Assembly: GCA_036435485.1 (NCBI GenBank)
Contig: CM071597.1
Location: 146,813,647-146,877,646, forward strand
From: Saposhnikovia divaricata
Taxonomy: Eukaryota; Streptophyta; Magnoliopsida; Apiales; Apiaceae
Direction of reading: 5' to 3'
DNA: 64,000 bases
Shown: positions 37,560-50,500 of the stretch, piece after piece
Layout of the letters: the number at the start of each line of letters is the position of its first letter
Numbering within the stretch: the stretch's first letter is position 1
Translations under genes and position numbers: made by a program
Notes under the pieces: model-generated
Database searches by the model: none
Told to the model about the DNA's origin: nothing
What the model saw: the letters and a program-made list of their open reading frames with translations, nothing else

Positions 37560-39622
37560 GGAAGACCCATCATAATCATTAAGAAAAGAATTAATTCTTA
37601 TTTATTAAATACACCATCTATTTATCTTTATAAGAAAAGAAATATAGAACATTAAAATATCAGTTTCTCTTCTAATATGATATAAAATCAGTTTCTCTTC
37701 TAACCATAAAAATAATTCCATAATTTCATACCATTTTTTTTTCCTTTTTCAGTATGTCAATCTGTAACCATTATCAATTCTTTCTTTAAATACTTTGGGG
37801 ATATCTGCTGTCGCCTGATACGTTAGGACGATGATCAGTCGCCTAATCGTACCTGCTCGCTGTTTACTACTAGTAGAAGGAATGTCAATCATCCCTGGAG
37901 GAAGGCTCTCTGCTACATCCCCCTTCGGCATCCGTTGGGCCGTAATAAAATATTGAGTGCTGGACTGTGCCGAACACAGCCTCTTACGCTTGCTGTTGCA
38001 ATCCCCCTTTTTGTTAAATCGTTATTCCATTTATAAAAACACCATTCCGCATTTTCCATTTTCCGTTTCCATTTCCATTCACATATATCATCACCTTTAA
38101 AATACATACATCATAATACTTTGATTATAACTCAGATATCTCCTCCGTATTTAATAAAGTCAAATATGCTCTTATATACACAAAATATTTCAACTATTTT
38201 AAAAGTATTAAATAATAACCAAATAATATTTATTAAATCACAAATGTTTAAAGATTATTTTTAACATAATATCATGAACCATATAACCCTAGATAACAAC
38301 TGATGCCATTCTCTTTCATATCCCTTTAGATCATAGAGTATATTCGCTCTTTCCATATTCATATCCATATCCAATAATCTCAACAAACAGGGAATATATC
38401 CCTAACCATATCATCATATAAGATTCATATATTATCTACCAAAACCATTTTTTTTCTTTAAACATAAACAGTTTATTGAAATAAGGATAAAAGAAATCCT
38501 GCCTCGATCTCTAAGTCCAAGAGGTATGATCCGATGTTCGTCTCAAGTATCTGTAGAAATGAAAAGGATCATCGTTAGAATTATATGTCACTTACTCACT
38601 TAACCTTTATATAATAATACCCTTGACACTTAATATATATTTAACATATCATTAATAACCCAAAAGTTCCAAGAACTTATCCATTATTAGACTCTCTAAA
38701 AGTTTCAGTGTTTTTCACCATTCCCTTAAGGATCCTTTATTAACCACACTCTACTGTAAAATTTCTCATAAATTATCAAATTCGAATTTTGACACAAGAT
38801 CAGTGGGGTATGACTCTCTGTTCACCCTACAATATTCTCCCAAATTTCATAATTTTTAAAGGTGTTTAAGTATAGTAATTATGGCCTTAAAGTTGACACA
38901 ATTGCACCGTCTCGGTTTCTGAACGCCTTTCACTAAAACTCACTTTTCTCCTAACCCGTTCATTGGATTTTTACGTACTTTATGTCAAAACGATCTATGA
39001 ATCAAGCTCTATCCTCTCCATGACCAGTTGGTACCCTTGACAGAAACCTAACCCTTCGAATTTCTGTCTCAAAAACAGAGCATCTTTATTTTAACGAAAA
39101 TCGGACATTATAACGGCTATATTTTCATACTTTCCATATTATCAACCTTCCAAACTCATCGTCCAACGCATATATCCTTCAACTCACCATGTGGTCATCA
39201 TACCAACCATGGTTGTCCATACATAACACCTCCATATTCAATCAAATCACTTATAAACACACATATAATCATGATTTTATACTTTACACAAACTTTAATC
39301 TCTAAACTTACCATAATCTATCATAAAGGGGTGAGGATGTTTATACCTTCCTTGAAGCTTTAACACTCTTAATAAAGGTTTATAGTCCTTGATACACCTT
39401 AATACAACCTTAATATACCTTAATCTTTCAAAACAAAACACAAAACTCAAGTTAGTTACTATACCCCAGCTGAAAGAATTGGAAAAACGAGGTTCTTACC
39501 ATACTTATCTGGACGAGGCTCCTAAAGAAGAGTTGTAGAGCATCTCAATACCTTTTCCATAAATCCATAAAATTACTATTCATTTAGGCACTGTAGCATT
39601 CTAAAAGTTAGGGGATATTACA
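37017..39622 (-). repeat. Array LTR 4 (2606 bp), mosaic
   Basis: Left part matches LTR 3. The middle (about 38500-39300) carries variants of LTR 5 (GGATCCTTTATTAACC, TTTCTCATAAAT, CTGTCTCAAAAA), and the right end matches LTRs 2 and 3 (ACTTATCTGGACG, CCCCCATAAAAG). Shortest (AT)n tract of the array. Confidence 0.92.
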
Positions 39623-41941
39623 GTCTTCCCCCATAAAAGTATTCCGTCCCGGAATCACGTTGAAAATATCGATAAATACCTTTCTCACCTGACACCCTCT
39701 AATTCTCACATTACTTCCTCCATCCTTTAGTTCTTTCATAAACATCTCTATCGTGTCTGTGCAAAAATACACCAACATAAACTTGCTTGTCATTCATCCA
39801 CATGCCATTTAGATTATCAATAGCAGTACTTTCACTATCTTTTTCTTGCAAATCTCCTACCGTATTCAGTCATTCTATATTATCTCATCTCTCCTTCCTC
39901 TTTTGACTGAGGGTATCGGCCACCACATTGGCCTCCCCTGAATGGTAGTGTATTTTATAGTCATAATCCTATATCCTCAAGTTTAATCTCCAACTATTGG
40001 TTAGCTATACCTTGATCTTTATCATGACATAAAATATTAATACTCCAACATTTCTATATCTCATCTCTGTAAAATTTTCCAGAAAATAAACTATAATGAT
40101 ATTCCTTGAAACAATTGTAAGAAAACATTGGTTATAATATATATTTCCTGTTCATACTTAAACAAGAATGTATTTTTCCTTTATCCTTGAAAAATATATT
40201 CTCACACTTTCTCTCATACTCTTAATCTCCTTTCTATAGAGTTCTCTGACCCTTAACATATATTGATTTTGGAAGACATGAGAATAACTTTCTTTTCCTA
40301 GATCATCATAGTTTATTTTCTAAACGATAGATTATTCTTATCTAGATTGTCAACCCATTTAAACCATTTATTGACTACGTGAATCTTAGAATATAGAAGA
40401 TTTGGTCGATCCCTAATCCAATGAAACATTTATATTTAATCTCATCTCTTGACGACCCTCGGAATCTCGAGTTTCCTCGTATAATCACGTATACTCTAAA
40501 CCTTGCTTCCATTATTCCATCCATTAATGGAATCTTCAATATTCGAAATAATTGATAGAATTCAAGAAACTTGAATTGAAACGAACCCAGATACAAGTAA
40601 GGGTCCCACAACAATTTATAAGATTAAGAGTTTTAAATAACTCTTATTCGAAACAAAAGAATATCTGAGAAATCAATATGATGGAAGAACCCGTATGTCA
40701 CACAAGTGAGGGCGTCCCCTCCGACTTTCTATCACACAGACAGATCGTCCTTGTATATACATATAGGGTTGTTCCTCTTAGTTGAAGTAAGAAATATAGA
40801 GGAAAATTTAAATCACAATGATAAATACCATCTTTCGAAAATAATCTTAGAAGAATATTTTGACTAAGATAGATAAAATACAATTTTGAAATACATTCCA
40901 AAGGTACCAGAAAGTTATGAAAAGATACCGGCCCTGAATGAATAATTACCCACCAGTAGAGGAAAATTTGAAACTCAATAATATAAGTTAGCTGGGCTTT
41001 AGGAAATTTGAAAGTAGTTACCGTTAATAGCCTCTGCCCAAATGAAAAAAAAATCCCAATAATGGAAGGTTTTCCTCAAATACTATTTATATCTTAGACT
41101 GTGTACTCTCCAAAATTTCTTAAATTTGGCACTGACCAATTTACCTTAACCTATCATCTGATATTCCCAATTATCGTAATTTACCTAGTCGTGACTTGGC
41201 TCGATACTTTTTGCATTTATCCATAATTTAACACAATCTTCTGATTGATCGTCTTGGCCTAACACCGCTCCGGTATCAAGGACCTTTCAAACTATACTTT
41301 ATAATTGTATATTCTAATATACCCTATATACTCACGAGGTTATCTAACGTACACTACCCGATACATCAAATATTCCCTTTTCTCATATCAATCCCGTGTG
41401 CTACATACTTAACACTTTTGACAAAATAACCTTTTCATTTAAGTCATTCTCGGAATTTCTCAGTCTGTCTTGGTCCTTAAGGTATATCTTGACTTTACCG
41501 ACCAATCTCAATTTCACCATTTCATCTCCACAAACAATCAGTGTCTATTCATCAATCTACTTACACTATTACCTCAAACTCCCTTAAACTTAAGAAGATT
41601 TAAATACCCGTACCATCATATTGAAATTTTCTATAATTTGGGAAGTAAATAACTATTCCATGAATCCACTAAAATCACCTTAACTTCATGTCTCGGGCAA
41701 TCTATGCCCTTACCAATCAATACTTGTCTCTAAGGATTCTTTAACAAACATCCATAACCACAAAAAGTGAGGTCTATATCAACACTTTCCTCACCATAGC
41801 ATTTCAACCCTAACTTAACCATTGGTACTATATCAAATAGTCCAACACGAACTCTACATGAGTTCTGACGTTATCACATAACTATACACACTCCTACTCA
41901 CTCTCGTTCCTGAGCAATATGACTCTAGCTCTGATACCAAC
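39623..41941 (-). mobile_element. Array internal region 4 (2319 bp)
   Basis: Same length and core variants as internals 2 and 3, with a few private changes (for example CGACCCTCGG near 40455). Confidence 0.88.
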
Positions 41942-42445
41942 TGTGACAGCCCCAAAACCGGGGTCAGGAATCCAGGCCGTCACGGACCAATTTCCATTTA
42001 ATAACATTCTACTCTTGGCAGTTGAAATATAAATGCGTAATAAAACTCACACAATAGACCCCACACTTAATAATAATATTACACACCAGTCATATGCTCA
42101 GAGAACAACATCCACAATATTATAAGTTTAAAGTTAAGCAGTTATTACAACCCAAAATCTTACTTAAGAACATTGTTGAATAATACTTCTACAGGAAGCA
42201 TTTCAACAACCAAAGTTTATTACACACTTACACACTTAATTTACATAAGTCTACCAATACCCACTCGTCTATCAGCTACCTCAGGGATAGGCGCCAACAC
42301 TCTCTCAAAAGGTCGTCTTTCCCTTACCCTCTTGCGGGGTGTAGTGCGGAGTATCGGCATTTGACCTACCTGTTATATACATAAGTAGCAAGAGTGAGCT
42401 ATAATAGCTCAGCAAGATAAATTTTTTAAACCGGCATCAAAGAAA

Positions 42446-42537
<92 letters not shown>

Positions 42538-44600
42538 TGGAAGACCCATCATAATCATTAAGAAAAGAATTAATTCTTATTTATTAAATACACCATCTAT
42601 TTATCTTTATAAGAAAAGAAATATAGAACATTAAAATATCAGTTTCTCTTCTAATATGATATAAAATCAGTTTCTCTTCTAACCATAAAAATAATTCCAT
42701 AATTTCATACCATTTTTTTTCCTTTTTCAGTATGTCAATCTGTAACCATTATCAATTCTTTCTTTAAATACTTTGGGGATATCTGCTGTCGCCTGATACG
42801 TTAGGACGATGATCAGTCGCCTAATCGTACCTGCTCGCTGTTTACTACTAGTAGAAGGAATGTCAATCATCCCTGGAGGAAGGCTCTCTGCTACATCCCC
42901 CTTCGGCATCCGTTGGGCCGTAATAAAATATTGAGTGCTGGACTGTGCCGAACACAGCCTCTTACGCTTGCTGTTGCAATCCCCCTTTTTGTTAAATCGT
43001 TATTCCATTTATAAAAACACCATTCCACATTTTCCATTTTTCGTTTCCATTTCCATTCACATATATCATCACCTTTAAAATACATACATCATAATACTTT
43101 GATTATAACTCAGATATCTCCTCCGTATTTAATAAAGTCAAATATGCTCTTATATACACAAAATATTTCAACTATTTTAAAAGTATTAAATAATAACCAA
43201 ATAATATTTATTAAATCACAAATGTTTAAAGATTATTTTTAACATAATATCATGAACCATATAACCCTAGATAACAACTGATGCCATTCTCTTTCATATC
43301 CCTTTAGATCATAGAGTATATTCGCTCTTTCCATATTCATATCCATATCCAATAATCTCAACAAACAGGGAATATATTCCTAACCATATCATCATATAAG
43401 ATTCATATATTATCTACCAAAACCATTTTTTTCTTTAAACATAAACAGTTTATTGAAATAAGGATAAAAGAAATCCTGCCTCGATCTCTAAGTCCATGAG
43501 GTATGATTCGATGTTCGTCTCAAGTATCTATAGAAACGAAAAGGATCATCATTAGAATTATATGTCACTTACTCACTTAACCTTTATATAATAATACCCT
43601 TGACACTTAATATATATGTAACATATCATTAATAACCCAAAAGTTCCAAGAACTTATCCATTATTAGACTCTCTAAAAGTTTCAGTGTTTTTCACCATTC
43701 CCTTAAGGATCCTTTATTAACCACACTCTATTGTAAAATTTCTCATAAATTATCAAATTCGAATTTTGACACAAGATCAGTGGGGTATGACTCTCTGTTC
43801 ACCCTACAATATTCTCCCAAAATTTCATAATTTTTAAAGGTGTTTAAGTATAGTAAATATGGCCTTAAAGTTGACACAATTGCACCATCTCGGTTTCTGA
43901 ACGCCTTTCACTAAAACTCACTTTTCTCCTAACCCGTTCATTGGATTTTTACGTACTTTATGTCAAAACGATCTATGAATCAAGCTCTATCCTCTCCATG
44001 ACCAGTTGGTACCCTTGACAGAAACCTAACCCTTCGAATTTCTGTCTCAAAAATAGAGCATCTTTATTTTAACGAAAATCGGACATTATAACGGCTATAT
44101 TTTCATACTTTCCATATTATCAACCTTCCAAACTCATCATCCAACGCATATATCCTTCAACTCACCATATGGTCATCATACCAACCATGGTTGTCCATAC
44201 ATAACACCTCCATATTCAATCAAATCACTTATAAACACACATATAATCATGATTTCATACTTTACACAAACTTTAATCTCTAAACTCACCATAATCTATC
44301 ATAAAGGGGTGAGGATGTTTATACCTTCCTTGAAGCTTTAACACTCTTAATAAAGGTTTATAGTCCTTGATACACCTTGATACAACCTTAATATACCTTA
44401 ATCTTTCAAAACAAAACACAAAACTCAAGTTAGTTACTATACCCCAGCTGAAAGAATTGGAAAAACGAGGTTCTTACCATACTTTTCTGGATGAGGCTCC
44501 TAAAGAAGAGTTGTAGAGCATCTCAATACCTTTTCAATAAATCCATAAAATTACTATTGATTTAGGCACTGTAGCATTCTAAAAGTTAGGGGATATTACA
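41942..44600 (-). repeat. Array LTR 5 (2659 bp)
   Basis: Same ends as the other LTRs, with the longest (AT)n tract (about 42450-42530). At its right end it resembles LTR 1 (ACTTTTCTGGA; CCCCCCTTAAAAGG) rather than the core copies. Confidence 0.92.
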
Positions 44601-46058
44601 GTCTTCCCCCCTTAAAAGGATTCCGTCTCGGAATCACGTTGAAAATATCGATAAATACCTTTCTCACCTGACACCCTCTAATTCTCACATTACTTCCTCC
44701 ATCCTTTAGTTCTTTCATAAACATCTCTATCTTGTCTGTGCAAAAATACACCAACATAAACTTGCTTGTCATTCATCCACATGCCATTTAGATTATCAAT
44801 AGCAGTACTTTCACTATCTTTTTCTTGCAAATCTCCTCCTATATTCAGTCATTCTATATTATCTTATCTCTCCTTCCTCTTTTGACTAAGGGTATCGGCC
44901 ACCACATTGGCCTCCCCTGAATGGTAGTGTATTTTATAGTCATAATCCTATATCCTCATGTTTAATCTCCAACTATTGGTTAGCTATACCTTGATCTTTA
45001 TCATGACATAAAATATTAATACTCCAACATTGCTATATCTCATCTTTGTAAAATTTTCCGGAAAATAAACTATAATGATATTCATTGAAACAATTGTAAG
45101 AAAACATTGGTTATAATATATATTTCCTGTTCATACTTAAACAAGAATGTACTTTTCCTTTATCCTTGAAAAATATATTCTCACACTTTCTCTCATACTC
45201 TTAATCTCCTTTCTATAGAGTTCTCTGACCCTTAACAGATATTGATTTTGGATGACATGAGAATAACTTTCTTTTCCTAGATCATCATAGTTTATTTTCT
45301 AAATGATAGATTATTCTTATCTAGATTGTCAACCCATTTACACCATTTATTGACTACGTGAATCTTAGAATATAGAAGATTTGGTCGATCCCTAATCCAA
45401 TGAAACATTTATATTTAATCTCATCTCTTGACGAAATTTCCCTTGGAATCTCGAGTTTCCTCGTATAATCATGTATACTCTAAACCTTGCTTCCATTATT
45501 CCATCCATTAATGGAATCTTCAATATTCGAAATAATTGATAGAATTCAAGAAACTTTGAATTGAAACGAACCCAGATACAAGTAAGGGTCCCACAACAAT
45601 TTATAAGATTAAGAGTTTTAAATAACTCTTATTCGAAACAAAAGAATATCTGAGAAATCAATATGATGGAAGAATCCGTATGTCACACAAGTGAGGGCGT
45701 CCCCTCCGACTTTCTATCACACAGACAGATCGTCCTTGTATATACATATAGGGTTGTTCCTCTTAGTTGAAGTAAGAAATATAGAGGAAAATTTAAATCA
45801 CAATGATAAATACCATCTTCCGAAAATAATCTTAGAAGAATATTTTGACTAAGATAGATAAAATACAATTTTAAAACACATTCCAAAGGTACCAGAAAGT
45901 TATGAAAAGATACCGGCCCTGAATGAATAATTACCCAGCAGTGGAGGAAAATTTGAAACTCAATAATATAATTTAGCTGGGCTTTAGAAATTTGAAAGTA
46001 GTTACCGTTAATAGCCTCTGCCCAAATGAAAAAAAAAATTCCCAATAATGGAAGGTTT
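44601..46058 (-). mobile_element. Array internal region 5, cut by copia insertion
   Basis: Follows internal 1 in its variants (CGAAATTTCCCTTGG near 45432). It breaks at AAGGTTTT, where the other copies continue CCTCAAATAC. The remainder should lie beyond the nested copia element, outside the window. Confidence 0.88.
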
Positions 46059-47567
46059 TGTAAGGTTTCGGGGCAACAAGCACAACGGAAAAACGATTAT
46101 AAACAATAAAAACCGAAACCTAACCCTAGGATCCGTGTATAAGACATGCTGATTATGGAGAACAGAATCTGTACCTTATAAAAGTTTTCCGATTCGGTTG
46201 ACAGATGGAGGTCCAAGAATGATCACCACACAGCCCTCTTCGTGAGATCTGCTTCGCTAATCAGTCGACACGAACGCACAATTGTCTCCGCAATCTCCGG
46301 AGTTGGTACTAGCCGTAATCTGCCCTCTATCTCGATCTCTCTCTCTAGCCTCTCTTGATGTAGAGCTGCTAGGGTTTTTGCTAAAAAAGATTTTGGCAAA
46401 GTCTAACCCTAAACCAATACATCTCTATGTATTTATAAGAGAGAATGAGCTGGGCTTAACCCTAATCGGTTTGGGCTTCTACTAAAACCAAACTGATTTG
46501 GGTTTTAATGATTTAAATTCGAAATCTAATTAACTAAGTCCAACTTAATTAATTAAATAACCAATTTCGAATTTTATCATCAATTAATTTAAATTCGAAA
46601 TTTAAATTAAAACTCCTTTTAAACGTTCTTATTGTGTAACCCTTTAGGTTATTATTACGTTAGCAATAATTTTAATATCCAATAATAAAATTATAAACAA
46701 TGAGCGGCATCTAGTAATACATCATTGCTACCCAAGTAATAATAATTGGTGATCCAATTAAACCTTTCGTGATTAATGTTTCCATGTAATATAATCCCTT
46801 TAACCATATATTATAGATTAAACTCGAGGCATGTAATTAGTCATCCTCATCAGTGTTTAATCCGGGTTTCCTTGATCAATGAGTAGACTATTAAAAAATA
46901 AATCAATATTTGAGCATGGCCATGCATTTTCATAGTCTCACTCAATCAAGAGGCCAATAATATCTCTCCTAAGAATAGGAGGGTTAAATCCTTAATTTAT
47001 CATTCATATTTCTCATACGTCTCATAATATACCCGATGTACATTTTTATCATCACCCGGTCAAAGGTAACTTTTAATGTAGTCAAAGTATATTAATCCTC
47101 GTATAGAAATATAATGATCTCAAGTCTAAGGATCATTACACCATTATCACTGTGAGTCTTTCTAAAGACATTATCAACATGTAGAAGGGTCAATCCAGTG
47201 CCATGTAGAATATTACATGCACCTATGTTCTTGACTTTAGTATCACTATACCTATGACCAATGAGATGTGGTCATCAGTCAACAAACATACTAATCTTTA
47301 TGCATTATAATTGTCCCATATTAATAATGCTCGATTAGGGATATTTACGAATATTAACACTATTCTTATAATCTCATTTTTAAGTCACATACTTAAAGAT
47401 ATAGAATACATGTTACATATTCCAAGGACATTTATTGTTCTAACATTTATATCGCAGTAAATAAAGACATAATAAATTTATTGTTGAATAATCGATATAA
47501 CATAATCACTGAATAACAAAATAGTTTATCCTAGAATTACATTGTCTCTAGGGCACTAACACTATCA
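46059..47567 (-). repeat. 3' LTR of the minus-strand copia element (about 1.5 kb)
   Basis: On the minus strand it starts TGATAGTGTTAGTGCCC just after the purine-rich CAAGTGGGAGAT (47568-47579) and ends CGAAACCTTACA at 46059. An alternative start is TGTTAGTGCCC at 47561. The left end falls inside array sequence. The 5' LTR is outside the window, so neither the duplication nor the age can be checked. Length is in the range of Angela/BARE-type LTRs. Confidence 0.8.
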
Positions 47568-47581
47568 ATCTCCCACTTGCA

Positions 47582-50500
47582 CTAGAGCCAATCGCCCATG
47601 TATCTAATACCCATGGAACTAGTGTGACCTTCGTTCTTCTGCTGCGACAAAGCTTTGGTCAGTGGGTCCGCAACATTATCATTAGTATGCACTTTACATA
47701 TATGTATATCTCCTCTCTCGTTTATCTCTCGAAGAAGGTGATATCTCCTTAGTATATGCTTTGCTTTGGAATGGGACCTTGGTTCCTTTGCCTGCGCAAT
47801 AGCTTCATTGTTATCGCAATAGAGATCAACTGGATCTGCGATCGACGGAACCACACAAAGTCCCGAAATAAATTTCCGAATCCAAACAACCTCTTTGGCT
47901 GCTTCACTAGCAGCAATATACTCAGCTTCCATTGTAGAATCAGCTACTGTCTCTTGCTTCGAACTTTTCCAGCTAACAGCACCTCCATTTAGACAAAACA
48001 CGAATCCAGACTGGGACATAGAATCATCCCTATCTGTCTGGAAACTAGCATCAGTGTAACCTTTTACAACCAGCTTCTCATCTCTTTCGTATATCAAGAA
48101 CGAATCTTTAGTCCGTTTAAGGTACTTAAGAATATTCTTGACAGCTGTCCAGTGACCCTCACCTGGATTAGACTGGTACCTGCTCGTCATGCTTAAGGCA
48201 TACGAGACATCAGGACGAGTACATATCATCGCATACATTATAGAACCAATTGCCGAAGCATATGGTACTTTACTCATACGGTCCTTATCATCTGATGATT
48301 TAGGACAGTTTTCCTTTGAGATCACTATCCCATGAGACACCGGGACAAAGCCCCTCTTTGCCTCTTGCATTCCAAAACGATGCAATACTTTGTCAATGTA
48401 TGTAGTCTGACTTAGGCTGATTAATCTTTTAGATCTATCTCTATAGATCCTGATCCCTAAGATATAGGTAGCATCGCCTAAGTCTTTCATCGAGAAACCT
48501 TTTCCCAACCAAGTCTTCACAGCCTGTAGAGAAGGAATGTCATTCCCTATTAGTAATATGTCATCCACATATAATACTAGGAATGCCACATGGCTCCCAC
48601 TAACCTTCTTGTAAACACACGGTTCATCCTCATTTTGTATGAAACCAAAATCTTTGACTGTTTCATCAAAATGGATGTTCCACCTCCTTGAGGCCTGCTT
48701 CAATCCATAAATAGATCGTAGCAACTTACAAACCATTCTAGCAAACTTTGGATCGACAAAACCCTCAGGTTGTGTCATGTACACATCCTCTTCTAAGCTT
48801 CCATTTAAGAAAGCAGTCTTGACATCCATTTGCCAGATTTCATAGTCATAATAAGCCGCTATCGCAAGAAAAATCCTGATGGACTTGACCATAGCTACCG
48901 GTGAGAAAGTTTCATCATAGTCAATACCATGAATTTGCTTGAAACCTTTCGCCACCAGTCTTGCTTTGTAGGTCTGTAAATTTCCATCCATGTCAGTTTT
49001 CTTCTTGAAAACCCACTTGCACTTTATGGGTTTAACCCCATCAGGTGGTGCAACCAAAGTCCATACTTTGTTTTCATACATGGAATCCATCTCAGATTTC
49101 ATGGCTTCCAGCCATCTCTCAGAATCTGGACTATTCATAGCATCCTTGTAGGTGAGAGGCTCATCATTATCTACAAGCATCATATCGCCACCTTGAGTCA
49201 GGAGAAATCCATAATATCTCTCTGGCTCATGGCGAATCCTACTTGATCTACGAACGACCTGTGTTTCTTGAGCAGTATTGTTCTCAACATCTTGAGTCTC
49301 ATTCTGCTCGTGTTCCAACTCTGGTTCAACAATATCTTGTAGTTCTCGATCCTCATCGAGATCTATTGTCCTCCCACTGTTTTTCTTAGAAAGCAGTTCT
49401 CTCTCTAGAAATACAGCCGTTCAAGCAATAAACACTTTGTTCTCAAAAGGTTTATAGAAATAATACCCTTTAGTTTCCAACGGGTATCCTACAAAATTAC
49501 ATTTGTCTGATTTCGGTCCTAGCTTATCAGAGATCAAACGTTTCACAAACGCTTCACATCCCCAAACTTTCATAAATGAAACGCTATTACGTTTTTCAGT
49601 CCATAACTCATATGGTGTCTTTTGAACCGATTTTGAAGGAACTCGGTTTAGTGTTTGTGCAGCCGTCTCTAGGGCATAACCCCAGAAACTAATTGGAAGA
49701 TCCGCATGACTCATTATCGATCGCACCATGTCCAACAAGATACGATTTCTCCTTTCAGACACCCCATTCCATTGTGGTGTTCCAGGAGGAGTGAGTTGTG
49801 ATACGATACCACACTCCTTTAAGAAATTCTTAAATTCTAAGCTTAAGTATTCTCCCCCATGATCAGATCGTAGAGTTTTAATACTTTCGCTCTTTTGCTT
49901 CTCTACTTCAGCCTTATACTCTTTGAATTTTTCAAACGATTCGGATTTGTTCTTCAAAAGATACACATATCCGTATCTACTAAAATCAACAGTAAAGGTT
50001 ATGAAATAGTAATAGCCACCTCTTGCCATCGTACGCATTGGACCACATACATCACTATGTATCAGTTCCAATCGTTTGGTGGCCCTCTCACCTTGTCCGG
50101 TAAAAGGAGCTTTAGTCATTTTGCCAATGAGACATGGTTCACATTCCTCGTATGATTCGAAATCAAACTTGTCTAAGTATCCATCCTTATGTAACTTGGA
50201 AATGCGATTCTCATTTATATGGCCTAAACGACAGTGCCAGAGGTATGTATGATTTGAGTCATTTGTTTTAAGACGTTTGTTATTTATGTTATAGACAGGA
50301 GTTTCAAGATCAAGAACATATAAACCATTAAACAAACGTGCAACCCCATAGGTAACATTATTCAATGAAAAGGAACAACTATTGTTCTGAATTAAGAAAG
50401 AAAAACCAATCTTGTCCAATCAAGAAACGAAAATAATGCTTCTGCAAATCGCAGGCACGTAAAAACAATTCTCAAGTTCTAAAATGAGCCTTGTGGGCAA

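Larger units (their letters stand above)
22122..46058 (-). mobile_element. Head-to-tail array of a Tekay-like LTR element with shared LTRs (5 LTRs, 4 full internals)
   Basis: On the minus strand the order is LTR, PBS, internal, PPT, LTR, PBS and so on, with one LTR between adjacent internals. LTR left edges lie at 22164, 27122, 32058, 37017 and 41942, so the period is 4925-4959 bp. Each LTR reads TGTAATATCCCC ... GGCTGTCACA on the minus strand. Each is followed by TGGTATCAGAGC, complementary to initiator tRNA-Met, and preceded by a purine run. The internals (2330, 2319, 2319, 2319 bp) have only decayed pol traces, so the unit is a non-autonomous deletion derivative. The left edge is not an LTR end but about 42 bp of leader fused to a Sirevirus fragment; the right edge is cut by a copia insertion at 46059. 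Unequal crossing-over between LTRs is the simplest origin. Confidence 0.93.

Noticed and set aside
22395..46045. Recurring 60-120 aa frames in every array unit (both strands)
   Set aside because: They recur only because the DNA is repeated. They have no domain and most are antisense or low-complexity; only the small LTR ORF is kept because a diverged family shares it.
22122..46058. Reading the 4.9 kb repeats as a centromeric satellite or rDNA-type array
   Set aside because: Each unit has LTR ends, a tRNA-Met primer site and a polypurine tract, and no rRNA sequence is present.
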